Of a DNA stretch of 64,000 nucleotides, positions 1 through 7,955 are shown one piece after another. Each line of letters opens with the position of its first letter. Position 1 is the stretch's first letter. The notes beneath the pieces were generated by a model. The model did not search any database and was not told the DNA's origin. It was given only the letters and a program-made list of their open reading frames with translations. Origin of the DNA: Amycolatopsis sp. QT-25 (lineage in GTDB: Bacteria > Actinomycetota > Actinomycetes > Mycobacteriales > Pseudonocardiaceae); NCBI RefSeq assembly GCF_029369745.1, contig NZ_CP120210.1, positions 2,976,001-3,040,000 on the forward strand, read 5' to 3'. The position numbers and the translations under genes are program-made.

Positions 1-1152
1 GGGGGAAATCCCGACGAGTGTCCCTTCGGGAACGAAGTGTCCGAGCACCTCGGTGTCCTTCACCGTATTCCTGGTCAGCGAAGGAACCGGGGCCACCAGC
101 CGCAGGGCTTCCTTGATCACCAGGTCCAGTGTCTTCAGGGTCTCCAGCGCCTCGATGTCCGGCACGTCGTCGCCGAGCGCGAGGGACTCTTGGCGCGCTC
201 GTTCCTGCCATTCAGGGCTCTTGGCGAGGTGATGGACGGCCGCGGCACTGGCGATGGTCGACGTGTCGTGCGCGGCCATCATCAGGAAGATCATGTGGTT
301 GACGACGTCGGAGTCGGTGAAGCGATCACCGTCTTCGGTGGTGGCGTGGCACAAGGCGGCGAAGAGGTCGTCGCCGTCGCTCGCCCGTTTCGCGGGCAGG
401 TTCGCCGAGAAGTAGCGTTCGAGGACTTTGCGGCCGTGCAATCCCGCCGCCCAGCGGCCGCCGGGAACGGGGAAGCGCACGAGGGCCGTGCCCGCGCGCA
501 CGGAATTCACGAACGCGCGGTTGATCGCGCCCGCGTCGTCGCCGGACCGCATGCCCATGAACACCCGCGTCGCGACGTCGAGGGTGAGTTGCTTGAGGGA
601 CCAGTAGATCCGCGGGTTCGGCCGGTCCGCCCACGCGGCGATGCCTTCGCGCAGGGCCGGTCCCATCTGGTCGACGTACCCGGTGAGCCGTTGCCGGGTG
701 AACGCCGCCTGCATGATCCGGCGGTGCAGATGGTGCTCGCCGAAGTCGAGCAGCATCAGGCCGCGGTCGAAGAACTGCTCGATGAAGAACTTCCAGCCCT
801 CCTGGGAGAAGGCCTTGTCCTTGTTCACCAACGCGATCTGCGTGGCTTCCGGGCCGGAGAGCGCGACGATGCGGCGGCCGAACGCGCCCATCCACGACAC
901 CGGGCCGTAGGTCTCGTAGCGTTTGAGGTTGAACTCGATACCGAAGCGCATGAAGTCCAGCGCGTGCCCGATGACCGGCGGCCCTTCGTCGCCGAGGACG
1001 GGTTTGAGGCCGGGCGGGGCGGGCGCGAGTTCGCGGACCGGCCAGGTCGCGCCGAGCCAGCGCCGGTCGACCGAGCGCGGCAAGGGGATCGACGTGAGCG
1101 GCGGGACCCGTTCGCGCAGTGCCCCGGTGACCTTTTCGACGGCATTCGCCAT
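1..1152 (-). CDS. Cytochrome P450 (3' part outside window)
   Basis: Heme-thiolate monooxygenase; 384 N-terminal residues are visible and the gene runs off the left edge, so the Cys heme loop is not in view. Read directly on the minus strand: the I-helix oxygen-activation motif is AAHDT (residues 293-297, a variant of AGxDT), and the K-helix ExxR is EALR (348-351). No membrane anchor is seen, as usual for soluble bacterial P450s. ATG at 1152 is preferred over the in-frame ATG at 1161 because GGGGAG sits 9 nt before the former but directly abuts the latter. The N-terminal third (proline-rich entry, GPVSWMGAFG strand) resembles CYP120/CYP26-like bacterial P450s; this family guess is weak. No ferredoxin partner lies in the window and the substrate is unknown. 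Confidence 0.9.
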   Translation of the reverse strand, partial: MANAVEKVTGALRERVPPLTSIPLPRSVDRRWLGATWPVRELAPAPPGLKPVLGDEGPPVIGHALDFMRFGIEFNLKRYETYGPVSWMGAFGRRIVALSGPEATQIALVNKDKAFSQEGWKFFIEQFFDRGLMLLDFGEHHLHRRIMQAAFTRQRLTGYVDQMGPALREGIAAWADRPNPRIYWSLKQLTLDVATRVFMGMRSGDDAGAINRAFVNSVRAGTALVRFPVPGGRWAAGLHGRKVLERYFSANLPAKRASDGDDLFAALCHATTEDGDRFTDSDVVNHMIFLMMAAHDTSTIASAAAVHHLAKSPEWQERARQESLALGDDVPDIEALETLKTLDLVIKEALRLVAPVPSLTRNTVKDTEVLGHFVPEGTLVGISP

Positions 1153-1232
1153 GGTGACCATCTCCCCGCTGAGATCGGCTACCGCTCCACCTTCGCACCC
1201 TTATTGACGTCCTGACAATACTTCGGCGGAAG

Positions 1233-1285
1233 TCCGTGAAGGCCTCCTTGAGGGACCCTGGGTCCCTCAAGGAGGCCTTCACGGA
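1233..1285. repeat. 53-bp perfect palindrome, family copy 1
   Basis: Two 26-nt arms (TCCGTGAAGGCCTCCTTGAG..., ending GGGACCC) separated by one base form a perfect inverted repeat between the P450 start and the nrdB 3' region. The same element occurs at 40874-40926 and 51835-51889. Because it is palindromic and contains GTG, it creates spurious reading frames beginning VKASLRDPGSLKEAFT on either strand. No T-tract follows, so a classical intrinsic terminator is not certain; a REP-like element or bidirectional terminator fits. Confidence 0.95.
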
Positions 1286-1452
1286 ACGTCAGGGAAGCTC
1301 GGAGCGGACCGGGTGGGTGGCCGCGACCGGTTCATTCACACCGGATCCCTGTTACCTCGACCGGCATGGGAGGCGGGCGAGCCGGTAGCACCCTGGAGTG
1401 TGCTCAGTCCCGCAACGAGCCCGCCGGGCACCTGACGAAACGGACGCTCCGC

Positions 1453-1640
1453 CGTGACCAGAGCCGTGACTCGCGTGACCAGAGCCGTGACTCGCGTGAC
1501 CAGAGCCGTGACTCGCGTGATCGGAGCCGTGACTCGCGTGATCGGAGCCGTAACTCACGTGTCTGGAGACGTAACTCGCCGGGTGAAAGCCCGCCCGGCG
1601 AGTTACGTGTCCGATCACGTGAGTTACGTGTCCGAGCACG
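1453..1640. repeat. 21-bp tandem array with inverted units, downstream of nrdB
   Basis: Six head-to-tail 21-bp units (1453-1578; CGTGACCAGAGCCGTGACTCG, drifting to CGTGATCGGAGCCGTAACTCA) are followed by a GC-rich hairpin (about 1574-1604) and then two units in inverted orientation (1599-1640). Each unit holds two CGTGA words 12 and 9 nt apart, i.e. averaging one helical turn. The array lies between the nrdB stop and the P450 promoter region. It could be a protein-binding array, a large transcriptional stop structure or a variable-number repeat; nothing in the sequence decides this. Confidence 0.95.
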
Positions 1641-1659
1641 CGAGTGGCGAGTTCGGGGC

Positions 1660-2736
1660 TCAGTCCCAGTCGAGGGCGCCACCGGACTGGTACTCGATGA
1701 CGCGGGTCTCGAAGAAGTTCTTCTCCTTTTTGAGGTCCATCGCCTCCGACATCCACGGGAACGGGTTCTCGGTCTCGCCGAAGATGGGCGCGAGGCCGAT
1801 CTGCTGCGCGCGACGGTCGGTGATGAAGTGCATGTACTGCTCGATCAGTTCGGCCGAGAGCCCGAGCATGCCGCGCGGCATGGTGTCGCGGGCGTAGGCT
1901 ACTTCGAGCTCGCAAGCCTCGGTCAGCATCGTCCGGATCTCCGCCTGGAACTCCTCGGTCCACAGGTGCGGGTTCTCGATCTTGATCTGGTTGATGCAGT
2001 CGATGCCGAAGTTCAGGTGGATCGACTCGTCGCGCAGGATGTACTGGTACTGCTCGGCGATCCCGATCATCTTGTTCCGGCGGCCGAGCGAGAGGATCTG
2101 CGCGAAGCCGGTGTAGAACCACATGCCCTCGAAGATCACGTAGAACGCGACGAGGTCACGCAGGAAGTTCTGGTCGGCTTCCGGGGTGCCGGTCTCGAAG
2201 TCCGGGTTCTCCAGGTTCTGCGTGTACTTCAGCGCCCACGCGTCCTTGTCCGAAATGGACGGGACCTCGCGGTACATGTTGAACAGCTCGCCCTCGACCA
2301 GGCCGAGGCTTTCGCAGATGTACTGGAAGGTGTGCGTGTGCACGGCCTCCTCGAACGCCTGGCGCAGCAGGTACTGGCGGCATTCGGGGTTGGTGATCTG
2401 GCGGTACACCGCGAGCACGATGTTGTTCGCCACCAGCGATTCCGCGGTGGCGAAGAAGCCGAGGTTGCGCTTGAGCATGGTGCGCTCGTCCTCGGTGAGG
2501 CCGTCGGGCGACTTCCACAGCGCGATGTCGGCCTGCATGGCGACCTCGGTCGGCATCCAGTGGTTGTTGCAGCCGGCGAGGTACTTCTCCCACGCCCAGG
2601 TGTACTTCATCGGCAGCAGCTGATTGACGTCGGCGCGGGCGTTGATCATCCGCTTGTCGTCGACGTTGATGCGGGCGGCGCCGACTTCGATCGCACCGAG
2701 GCCGGTGGCGTCGGTGGAGGCGTCAAAGGTGGTCAT
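1660..2736 (-). CDS. nrdB: Ribonucleotide reductase beta subunit, class Ic-like
   Basis: Small (radical-generating) subunit of class I ribonucleotide reductase, 358 aa, partner of the NrdA encoded just upstream. Metal ligands readable by family spacing: E99, E130, H133, E203, E237, H240. The position of the usual radical tyrosine (H+4) is F137, with Y139 two residues on; the first ligand is Glu, not Asp. The ligand spacings (31, 73, 34) equal those of Chlamydia trachomatis R2 (E89, E120, E193, E227; F127). This is the signature of R2c proteins, which use a Mn/Fe cofactor instead of a tyrosyl radical; cofactor identity here is inference. The C-terminal tail ends GGALDWD, suited to docking on NrdA. 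Weak ribosome site (GTGAG). Confidence 0.97.
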   Translation of the reverse strand: MTTFDASTDATGLGAIEVGAARINVDDKRMINARADVNQLLPMKYTWAWEKYLAGCNNHWMPTEVAMQADIALWKSPDGLTEDERTMLKRNLGFFATAESLVANNIVLAVYRQITNPECRQYLLRQAFEEAVHTHTFQYICESLGLVEGELFNMYREVPSISDKDAWALKYTQNLENPDFETGTPEADQNFLRDLVAFYVIFEGMWFYTGFAQILSLGRRNKMIGIAEQYQYILRDESIHLNFGIDCINQIKIENPHLWTEEFQAEIRTMLTEACELEVAYARDTMPRGMLGLSAELIEQYMHFITDRRAQQIGLAPIFGETENPFPWMSEAMDLKKEKNFFETRVIEYQSGGALDWD

Positions 2737-2759
2737 GAAAGCTCACTTAACGAGTCGGG

Positions 2760-2807
2760 GGTCGTGAGCGGCGATTCGGGTTCCGGCCCGGATCGCCGCT
2801 CACGACC
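2760..2807. terminator. Perfect 16-bp stem-loop between nrdA and nrdB
   Basis: Arms GGTCGTGAGCGGCGAT and its exact complement enclose a 16-nt loop immediately after the nrdA stop and 24 nt before the nrdB start. A strong GC hairpin inside a two-gene operon may set the NrdA:NrdB ratio by attenuation or mRNA processing, or mark the end of an nrdA transcript with nrdB separately initiated. No T-run follows. Confidence 0.7.
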
Positions 2808-2813
2808 GGGCGG

Positions 2814-5810
2814 TCACTGGCAGGCTTCGCAGTCGGGGTCGTCGATCCGGCAGGCGGCGCCTTCGGTGGCGACGAAGTCGACGTCCGAGACCTGCGGCAT
2901 CTCCTTCGGCTCCGGCTTGGCGGCCGGTGCCGGAGCGGTCACCGGGACGGCCGGGACCGCGGCGGAAGCCGACGGGGCGGGCGAAGCGGCGGGAGCAGAA
3001 GCGGAGGGAGCCGGAACGGCGGCGGGCTTGGGTGCCGAAGGTGTGGCCGGGGCCGGGGTGGCCGAGACCGCGTTCAGCTTGCCGTCGGTGCCGCGCAGGG
3101 TGCTCTTTTCCACGTGCGTCGCGGACCGCGCCCGCAGGTAGTACGTGGTCTTGAGGCCCTTGTGCCAGGCGTAGCGGTACAGCTCGTCGAGCTTGCGACC
3201 GCTGGGTGCCGCGATGTACAGGTTGAGCGACTGCGCCTGGTCGATCCACTTCTGGCGCCGTGAACCGGCGTCCACCAGCCACTTCGACTCGATCTCGAAC
3301 GCGGTGGCGTACAACGCCTTCAGGTCGTCCGGCACGCGGTCGATCTGGCCGAGGCTGCCGTCGAAGTACTTCAGGTCCGAGACCATGACCTCGTCCCACA
3401 GCCCGCGCTCCTTGAGCGAGCGGACCAGGTGCGGGTTCACCACGGTGAAGTCGCCGGACATGTTCGACTTGACGAACAGGTTCTGGAACAGCGGCTCGAT
3501 CGACTGCCCGACCCCGCAGATGTTGGAGATCGTCGCGGTCGGCGCGATCGCCATCACGTTGGAGTTGCGCATCCCGACGGTCTTGACCCGCTCACGCAGC
3601 GGCGCCCAGTCCAAAGTGGACGACGTGTCGACGTCGAGCGCGTCGCCCTGGCGCGCGTCGATCAGCAGCTGCATCGAGTCGATCGGCAGGATTCCCTTGC
3701 TCCACAGGGAACCTTCGAACGTCTGGTACTGGCCGCGTTCCTCGGCGAGGTCGGTCGAGGCCGAGATCGCGTAGTAGCTGATGTGCTCCATGCTGGTGTC
3801 CGCGAACTGGACGGCCTCGTCGGAGGACAGCGGCACGCCGATCTCGAACAGCGCGTCCTGGAAGCCCATCAGGCCCAGCCCGATCGGGCGGTGGCGCAGG
3901 TTGGAGCGGCGCGCCTCCGGGATCGTGTAGAAGTTGATGTCGATCACGTTGTCGAGCATGCGGACCGCGGTGCGCACGGTCTTCTCGAGCCGCTGGGTGT
4001 CCAGTCCCTCGGGGGTCACGTGCTTGAGCAGGTTCACCGAGCCGAGGTTGCAGACCGCGACCTCGTCGGTGGTGGTGTTCAGGGTGATCTCGGTGCACAG
4101 GTTGGACGAGTGCACGACACCCACGTGCTGCTGCGGTGAGCGCAGGTTGCACGGGTCCTTGAAGGTGATCCACGGGTGGCCGGTCTCGAACAGCATGGTC
4201 AGCATGCGGCGCCACAGGTCGACCGCGCGGATCTTGCGGGACACCTTCAGCTCACCGCGTTCGGCGGCGGCCTCGTACTCGCGGTAACGCTCGGCGAACG
4301 CGGTGCCGTAGAGGTCGTGCAGATCCGGGGTCTCGTTCGGCGAGAACAGCGTCCACTGCGCGTCGGCCTCGACACGGCGCAGGAACTCGTCGGGCACCCA
4401 GTTCGCGGTGTTCATGTCGTGCGTACGACGACGGTCGTCACCGGTGTTCTTGCGCAGGTCGAGGAATTCCTCGATGTCCACGTGCCAGGTCTCGAGGTAC
4501 GCGCAGGCGGCGCCCTTGCGCTTGCCGCCCTGGTTCACCGCGACCGCGGTGTCGTTGGCGATCTTGAGGAACGGCACGACACCCTGCGACTGGCCGTTGG
4601 TGCCCTTGATGTGCGCGCCGAGGCCGCGGACCGGGGTCCAGTCGTTGCCGAGGCCGCCCGAGTACTTCGCCAGCAGCGCGTTGTTCTTGTACGCCTGGAA
4701 GATCGAGTCGAGGTCGTCGTCGACGGTGGTCAGGAAGCAGGACGACAGCTGCGGGCGCGTGGTGCCCGAGTTGAACAGCGTCGGGGTGGACGCCATGAAG
4801 TGGAACGTCGAGAGCAGCTCGTAGAACTCGATGGCACGGGCTTCACGGTCGTCTTCGCGGATCGCCAGACCCATGGCGACGCGCATGAAGAACGCCTGCG
4901 GCAACTCGAAGCGGATGCCGTCGTGGTGCTGAAAGTACCGGTCGTACAGGGTTTGCAGGCCGAGGAAGCCGAAGTCGAGGTCGCGTTCGGCGTGGATGGC
5001 CGCGGTGATCTTGTCCAGGTCGAAGGCCTGGAGCTCGGGGTTGACCAGCTCCAGCTCGATGGCGCGCTTGAGGTAGTCCCGGAAATACCGCGGGTACCGC
5101 GCGGTCATTTCGTCCTGGCTGGCCTGCTGCGGCACACCCGCGAGGTAGCTGAGCGCCTCGCCGCGGAGCTTGTCCGCCAGCAGCCGGGCGCTGACGTAGG
5201 AGTAGTTCGGCTCCTGCTCGACGAGCACGCGCGCGGCCATGATCTGGGCGAGGGCGAGTTCGTCGGCGCTGATGCCGTCGTAGAGGTTGCGCTTGGCCTC
5301 GGCCAGCACCGGCTCGGCCGAGACGTCCTCGAGGCCGGCGACGGCTTCGCCGACGACGTGTGAGACGCGGGCCCAGTCGAGCGGGCGAAGCGAGCCGTCG
5401 GCCGCCTTGACGCTGATGGCGACGTCGGACGAAGCGGGCTTTTCGGCCTCACGGGCCTTCGCGCGCTCATCGCGGTACAGGACGTACGCGCGGGCGACCT
5501 TGTGGTGCTCGCCGCGCATCAGCGCCAGTTCGACGATGTCCTGGATCTGCTCGATGTGCAGCGCGGTCTCGGGACCGGCGTGGCGGAGCAGGGTGGTCTC
5601 GATCTGCTCGGTCAACTCGTTGACCAGGTGGTGGATCCGCGACGAAGCGGCCGCGTCACCGCCCTCGACGGCGAGGAAGGCCTTGGTCACGGCGACCGAG
5701 ATCTTGTTCGCGTCGAAGGGGGACACGCTGCCGTCCCGCCGGATGACTCGCACGGTCACGGGCGTCGTGTCCGAGGACGAGGGCGGCCGCTGACCGGTAT
5801 CGACTGACAT
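2814..5810 (-). CDS. nrdA: Ribonucleotide reductase alpha subunit
   Basis: Catalytic subunit reducing ribonucleoside diphosphates; 998 aa. Two ATP-cone regulatory domains are visible in tandem (about 17-115 and 128-220), consistent with dATP/ATP allostery. Active-site residues by pattern: C358, the N570-x-C572-x-E574 loop and C587; radical-relay tyrosines Y890-Y891. After residue 915 an unusual ~55-residue Ala/Pro/Ser-rich linker precedes the C-terminal redox tail with C987, C994 and C997, presumably a flexible arm that carries the swinging dithiol. ATG at 5810 has GGAG 7 nt upstream. nrdB follows after a stem-loop, so the two are probably co-transcribed. A palindrome and a triple direct repeat lie upstream. 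Confidence 0.97.
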   Translation of the reverse strand: MSVDTGQRPPSSSDTTPVTVRVIRRDGSVSPFDANKISVAVTKAFLAVEGGDAAASSRIHHLVNELTEQIETTLLRHAGPETALHIEQIQDIVELALMRGEHHKVARAYVLYRDERAKAREAEKPASSDVAISVKAADGSLRPLDWARVSHVVGEAVAGLEDVSAEPVLAEAKRNLYDGISADELALAQIMAARVLVEQEPNYSYVSARLLADKLRGEALSYLAGVPQQASQDEMTARYPRYFRDYLKRAIELELVNPELQAFDLDKITAAIHAERDLDFGFLGLQTLYDRYFQHHDGIRFELPQAFFMRVAMGLAIREDDREARAIEFYELLSTFHFMASTPTLFNSGTTRPQLSSCFLTTVDDDLDSIFQAYKNNALLAKYSGGLGNDWTPVRGLGAHIKGTNGQSQGVVPFLKIANDTAVAVNQGGKRKGAACAYLETWHVDIEEFLDLRKNTGDDRRRTHDMNTANWVPDEFLRRVEADAQWTLFSPNETPDLHDLYGTAFAERYREYEAAAERGELKVSRKIRAVDLWRRMLTMLFETGHPWITFKDPCNLRSPQQHVGVVHSSNLCTEITLNTTTDEVAVCNLGSVNLLKHVTPEGLDTQRLEKTVRTAVRMLDNVIDINFYTIPEARRSNLRHRPIGLGLMGFQDALFEIGVPLSSDEAVQFADTSMEHISYYAISASTDLAEERGQYQTFEGSLWSKGILPIDSMQLLIDARQGDALDVDTSSTLDWAPLRERVKTVGMRNSNVMAIAPTATISNICGVGQSIEPLFQNLFVKSNMSGDFTVVNPHLVRSLKERGLWDEVMVSDLKYFDGSLGQIDRVPDDLKALYATAFEIESKWLVDAGSRRQKWIDQAQSLNLYIAAPSGRKLDELYRYAWHKGLKTTYYLRARSATHVEKSTLRGTDGKLNAVSATPAPATPSAPKPAAVPAPSASAPAASPAPSASAAVPAVPVTAPAPAAKPEPKEMPQVSDVDFVATEGAACRIDDPDCEACQ

Positions 5811-5824
5811 ACGTCACTCCACTG

Positions 5825-5866
5825 TGTCTCTTGAAAAGGTCTCTCGAAAACTGTCTCTTGAAAAGG
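5825..5866. repeat. Triple 13-14 bp direct repeat in the nrdA leader
   Basis: TGTCTCTTGAAAAGG occurs at 5825-5839 and 5852-5866, with a near copy (GGTCTCTCGAAAACT) between them. The array lies 15-56 bp upstream of the nrdA start codon, i.e. in the promoter or 5' leader, where tandem regulator sites or an RNA feature would act. Confidence 0.8.
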
Positions 5867-5977
5867 GCGCGTCGAAGCACCACAAGGCCGCACAAGGCCG
5901 TGCGCTGCGGGTTCACCAAGCTGTCCGACAACCGCTCCCGAGCGGTCTCCCCGTCGCTGGGCGATGTCGGTTCCCAG

Positions 5978-5993
5978 AGACTACATGTAGGGG
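5978..5993. promoter_or_regulatory. Palindrome, candidate NrdR box upstream of nrdA
   Basis: CTACATGTAG (5981-5990) is a perfect palindrome about 170 bp upstream of nrdA. With its flanks it matches 11 of 16 positions of the NrdR consensus as I recall it (ACAcTATATATAgTGT). NrdR boxes normally come as a pair about 31 bp apart; I see no second box at that spacing, so the assignment is tentative. Confidence 0.35.
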
Positions 5994-6072
5994 TCAGGGC
6001 CTGCACGTGCCCCAATGGGTGGCGTGTCGTGGTCTCACCCTGCCGGGTTGGCCGATCACACTGAGCGGCTGG

Positions 6073-6693
6073 TCAACCCCCGAAAACGAGCTTGAAATCG
6101 CGCAGGCAGGCGCTCAGGAGGGGCCGCTGACCGGCGAGGAAGCCGAACGGCCCGGACTCGTTGATCCGCCACTCCGCGATCGCGGGACGCGGGTTCGCCG
6201 TCGCTCGGACGGGGCTTCTTTCGAGTCGGCCGTCCAGCATCTGGACGACGTCGAAGGCCGCGGGCATCCGCACCGGGAGACTCGGGCGGGCGGTGAAGGC
6301 CGCCGTCGCGATCCAGTCCTCGTGGGTGGCCGCCGAGGCGGTGAAGGTCCGACCGTGGGCGAAGTCGAGCGCGGCGCGGTCCTTGGGGATGCCCCACAGT
6401 GCGCGCCCGCCGGCGAGGGAGACCTCGCTGTCGACCCAGATGTCGGTGATGGAACCGGAGAGACGCTCGCCGCGGACGGCGACGGTCGCCAGCAGTTCGT
6501 GGTACTGAAGCTGTCCTGGCTCCTGGTAGTCGATCCAGGCGGTGAACACCTGCGCGCGGCCGCCCAGCACCACGGGTTCGGTGCCGCCGGGCAGTGCGGG
6601 CAGTTCGCTCACCGGGACGCGCCAGACCGACAGGTACGCCTGGCCCGCCAGGTCCCAGGGCTCCGGGGGATAGGCGGTCACGCGTTGCGCCAC
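6073..6693 (-). CDS. Acetoacetate-decarboxylase-fold protein
   Basis: 206-aa soluble protein with the acetoacetate decarboxylase family core: E66 (QYHELL), and the WGIPKD motif (99-105) where the Schiff-base lysine would be K104. In true decarboxylases two adjacent lysines occur here; this protein has Lys-Asp, so the pKa-tuning neighbour is missing and decarboxylation of acetoacetate is doubtful. Family members without it catalyse other aldol/decarboxylation-like steps. Its start overlaps the 3' end of the upstream crotonase gene by 16 nt, so the two are translationally coupled and probably act on related CoA or keto-acid intermediates. Confidence 0.75.
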   Translation of the reverse strand: MAQRVTAYPPEPWDLAGQAYLSVWRVPVSELPALPGGTEPVVLGGRAQVFTAWIDYQEPGQLQYHELLATVAVRGERLSGSITDIWVDSEVSLAGGRALWGIPKDRAALDFAHGRTFTASAATHEDWIATAAFTARPSLPVRMPAAFDVVQMLDGRLERSPVRATANPRPAIAEWRINESGPFGFLAGQRPLLSACLRDFKLVFGG

Positions 6694-7517
6694 GGCAGGT
6701 AGGCGGGCAGGTCGGTGTCGACGCGCATGGAGAACTCCGGTGGTCGTTTCTGCAGGAAGGACAGGACGCCTTCGACGGCGTCCGGGCTGGAGCCCAGGCC
6801 GCCGATCAGCCGGGAGTCCAGTTCGTGCACGGGGAACGGCGATTCCGCGCCGGCCATCCGGTACACCAGCTGCCGGGTCACCGCGACCGAGACGGGTGAG
6901 GTGGTCTTGGCGATCTCGAGGGCCAGTTCACGTGCCTTGCCGAGCACTTCTTCGGGCTCGTGGACACTGTGCACCAGCCCGGCGATCTTCGCCTCCTCGG
7001 CGCCGAACACGCGGCCGCTGATCATCCAGTCGAGTGCCGTGCCCATCCCGACGAGCCGCGGGAGGAACCACGCGGACGCGCCTTCGGGATAGAGCCCCCG
7101 GCGCACGAACACGAAGCCGAATCGGGAGTCCGTGGAGGCCAGGCGGTAGTCGCACGACAACGTGATCGTGATGCCGGCGCCGACGGCCGCGCCCCGCAGT
7201 GCCGCGATCACCGGCTTGTTCATCGTGAAGATCCGCTTCGAGCAGCGTCCCGCCGGCTCCTGCCAGGCCGCGTCCGGACCGGTCTCGGGATCGAAGTCGA
7301 GACCACCCTTGGTGAGGTCTGCGCCCACCGAGAAGTCCGTGCCGTTGCCGGTCAGGATCACCACCCGGACGTCTTCGTCGCGGTCGGCCCGGTCCAGCGC
7401 GTCGCCGAGTTCGTCGGCCATGCGGATGGTGTAGCCGTTGCGGGCCTCGGGCCGGTTGAGCGTGACCGTCACGATGCGGTCGGCGACCTCGTAGGTGATC
7501 TCGGCGTAGGCGCTCAT
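6678..7517 (-). CDS. Enoyl-CoA hydratase/isomerase family protein
   Basis: 279-aa crotonase-fold enzyme acting on acyl-CoA. The oxyanion-hole segments FSVGADL (62-68) and the GAAVGAG stretch (109-115) are present. The catalytic Glu of the second position is kept (E145 in LYPEGAS), whereas the first catalytic Glu is replaced (T117), so classical hydration is unlikely and an isomerase, hydrolase or decarboxylase activity is more plausible. A strong promoter (TTGACA, 17 nt, TACTTT) ends 6 nt before the ATG, so the mRNA is probably leaderless. It is followed by the overlapping acetoacetate-decarboxylase-like gene. Confidence 0.9.
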   Translation of the reverse strand: MSAYAEITYEVADRIVTVTLNRPEARNGYTIRMADELGDALDRADRDEDVRVVILTGNGTDFSVGADLTKGGLDFDPETGPDAAWQEPAGRCSKRIFTMNKPVIAALRGAAVGAGITITLSCDYRLASTDSRFGFVFVRRGLYPEGASAWFLPRLVGMGTALDWMISGRVFGAEEAKIAGLVHSVHEPEEVLGKARELALEIAKTTSPVSVAVTRQLVYRMAGAESPFPVHELDSRLIGGLGSSPDAVEGVLSFLQKRPPEFSMRVDTDLPAYLPWRNA

Positions 7518-7955
7518 GACGTGAAAGTAAGGCTACGTTGACAGGGTGTCAATAAGCCTCGTTCACTGTCGTCCAGACGGTCCGCGCAGTACTCGACCGC
7601 TCGCCGGTATCGCCGCACGCCGACGTCGTAGAGCGCCATCGCGAGGAAGGTCCTCAGCGCCGCCTCGTCCGGGAACTCACCGAGGCCTCGGCGTAGCATC
7701 TCGAGCAACTCGTCGTATCGGCCGAGCCCGACCGACACACCATGTCTGTCCTCTGTGGACATGTCTTCACCGGCGAGTGCCCGCTCGCAAAACAGGGCCG
7801 CTGCCGCCTCCGGCCCGGCGGAATCGTGCGCCCACGCGGTCTGGTCGGCGATCACGGCTTCCCGAGGGTTTCGCTCGGCCAGTGCGATCGAGCGCAGGCG
7901 GGCCTCGTCGGCGCCCCGCTCCCGCAGCCGGACCGCTTCGGCGTGTCTCGGTCAC
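7514..7955 (-). pseudogene. Decayed tetratricopeptide-repeat gene behind merR
   Basis: A GTG at 7955 overlaps the MerR stop (GTGA), but the frame with recognisable protein (HAEAVRLRERGADEAR..., later GRYDELLEMLRRG, EFPDEAALRTFLAMALY and VRRYRRAVEYCADRLDD) is shifted by one base from it. The first usable start in that frame is GTG 7855. Compared with what I know of this short TPR family (about 155 aa), segments appear deleted around GVSVGLGRYDE and between ALYDVG and VRRYRR. I infer a frameshifted, internally deleted remnant of a gene once coupled to merR. Its 3' end now holds the promoter of the crotonase gene. An intact 113-aa protein from 7855 is the alternative. Confidence 0.5.
7524..7552 (-). 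promoter_or_regulatory. Leaderless promoter with TTGACA-GGG-TGTCAA operator
   Basis: On the minus strand -35 TTGACA (7547-7552) and -10 TACTTT (7524-7529) are separated by 17 nt; the crotonase ATG starts 6 nt after the -10. The -35 is one half of a perfect 15-bp palindrome, TTGACA-GGG-TGTCAA type (7538-7552), a likely repressor site. Confidence 0.65.

Noticed and set aside
326..1282. Long minus-strand frame starting inside the 53-bp palindrome (MKASLRDPGSLK...)
   Set aside because: It runs antiparallel in frame to the P450 coding frame as a shadow, and its start is an artefact of the palindrome.
1453..1640. Tandem repeats considered as a CRISPR array
   Set aside because: Units are contiguous without unique spacers and no cas gene is present.
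1366..3141. 591-codon plus-strand frame across the tandem array and nrdB
   Set aside because: Reverse-strand shadow of nrdB and nrdA; high-GC codon bias opens such frames, and the RDQSRDSRDQ peptide is only the 21-bp repeat translated.
7538..7552. TTGACAGGGTGTCAA considered as a LexA box
   Set aside because: LexA sites in actinobacteria are TCGAAC-N4-GTTCGA; the arms do not match.
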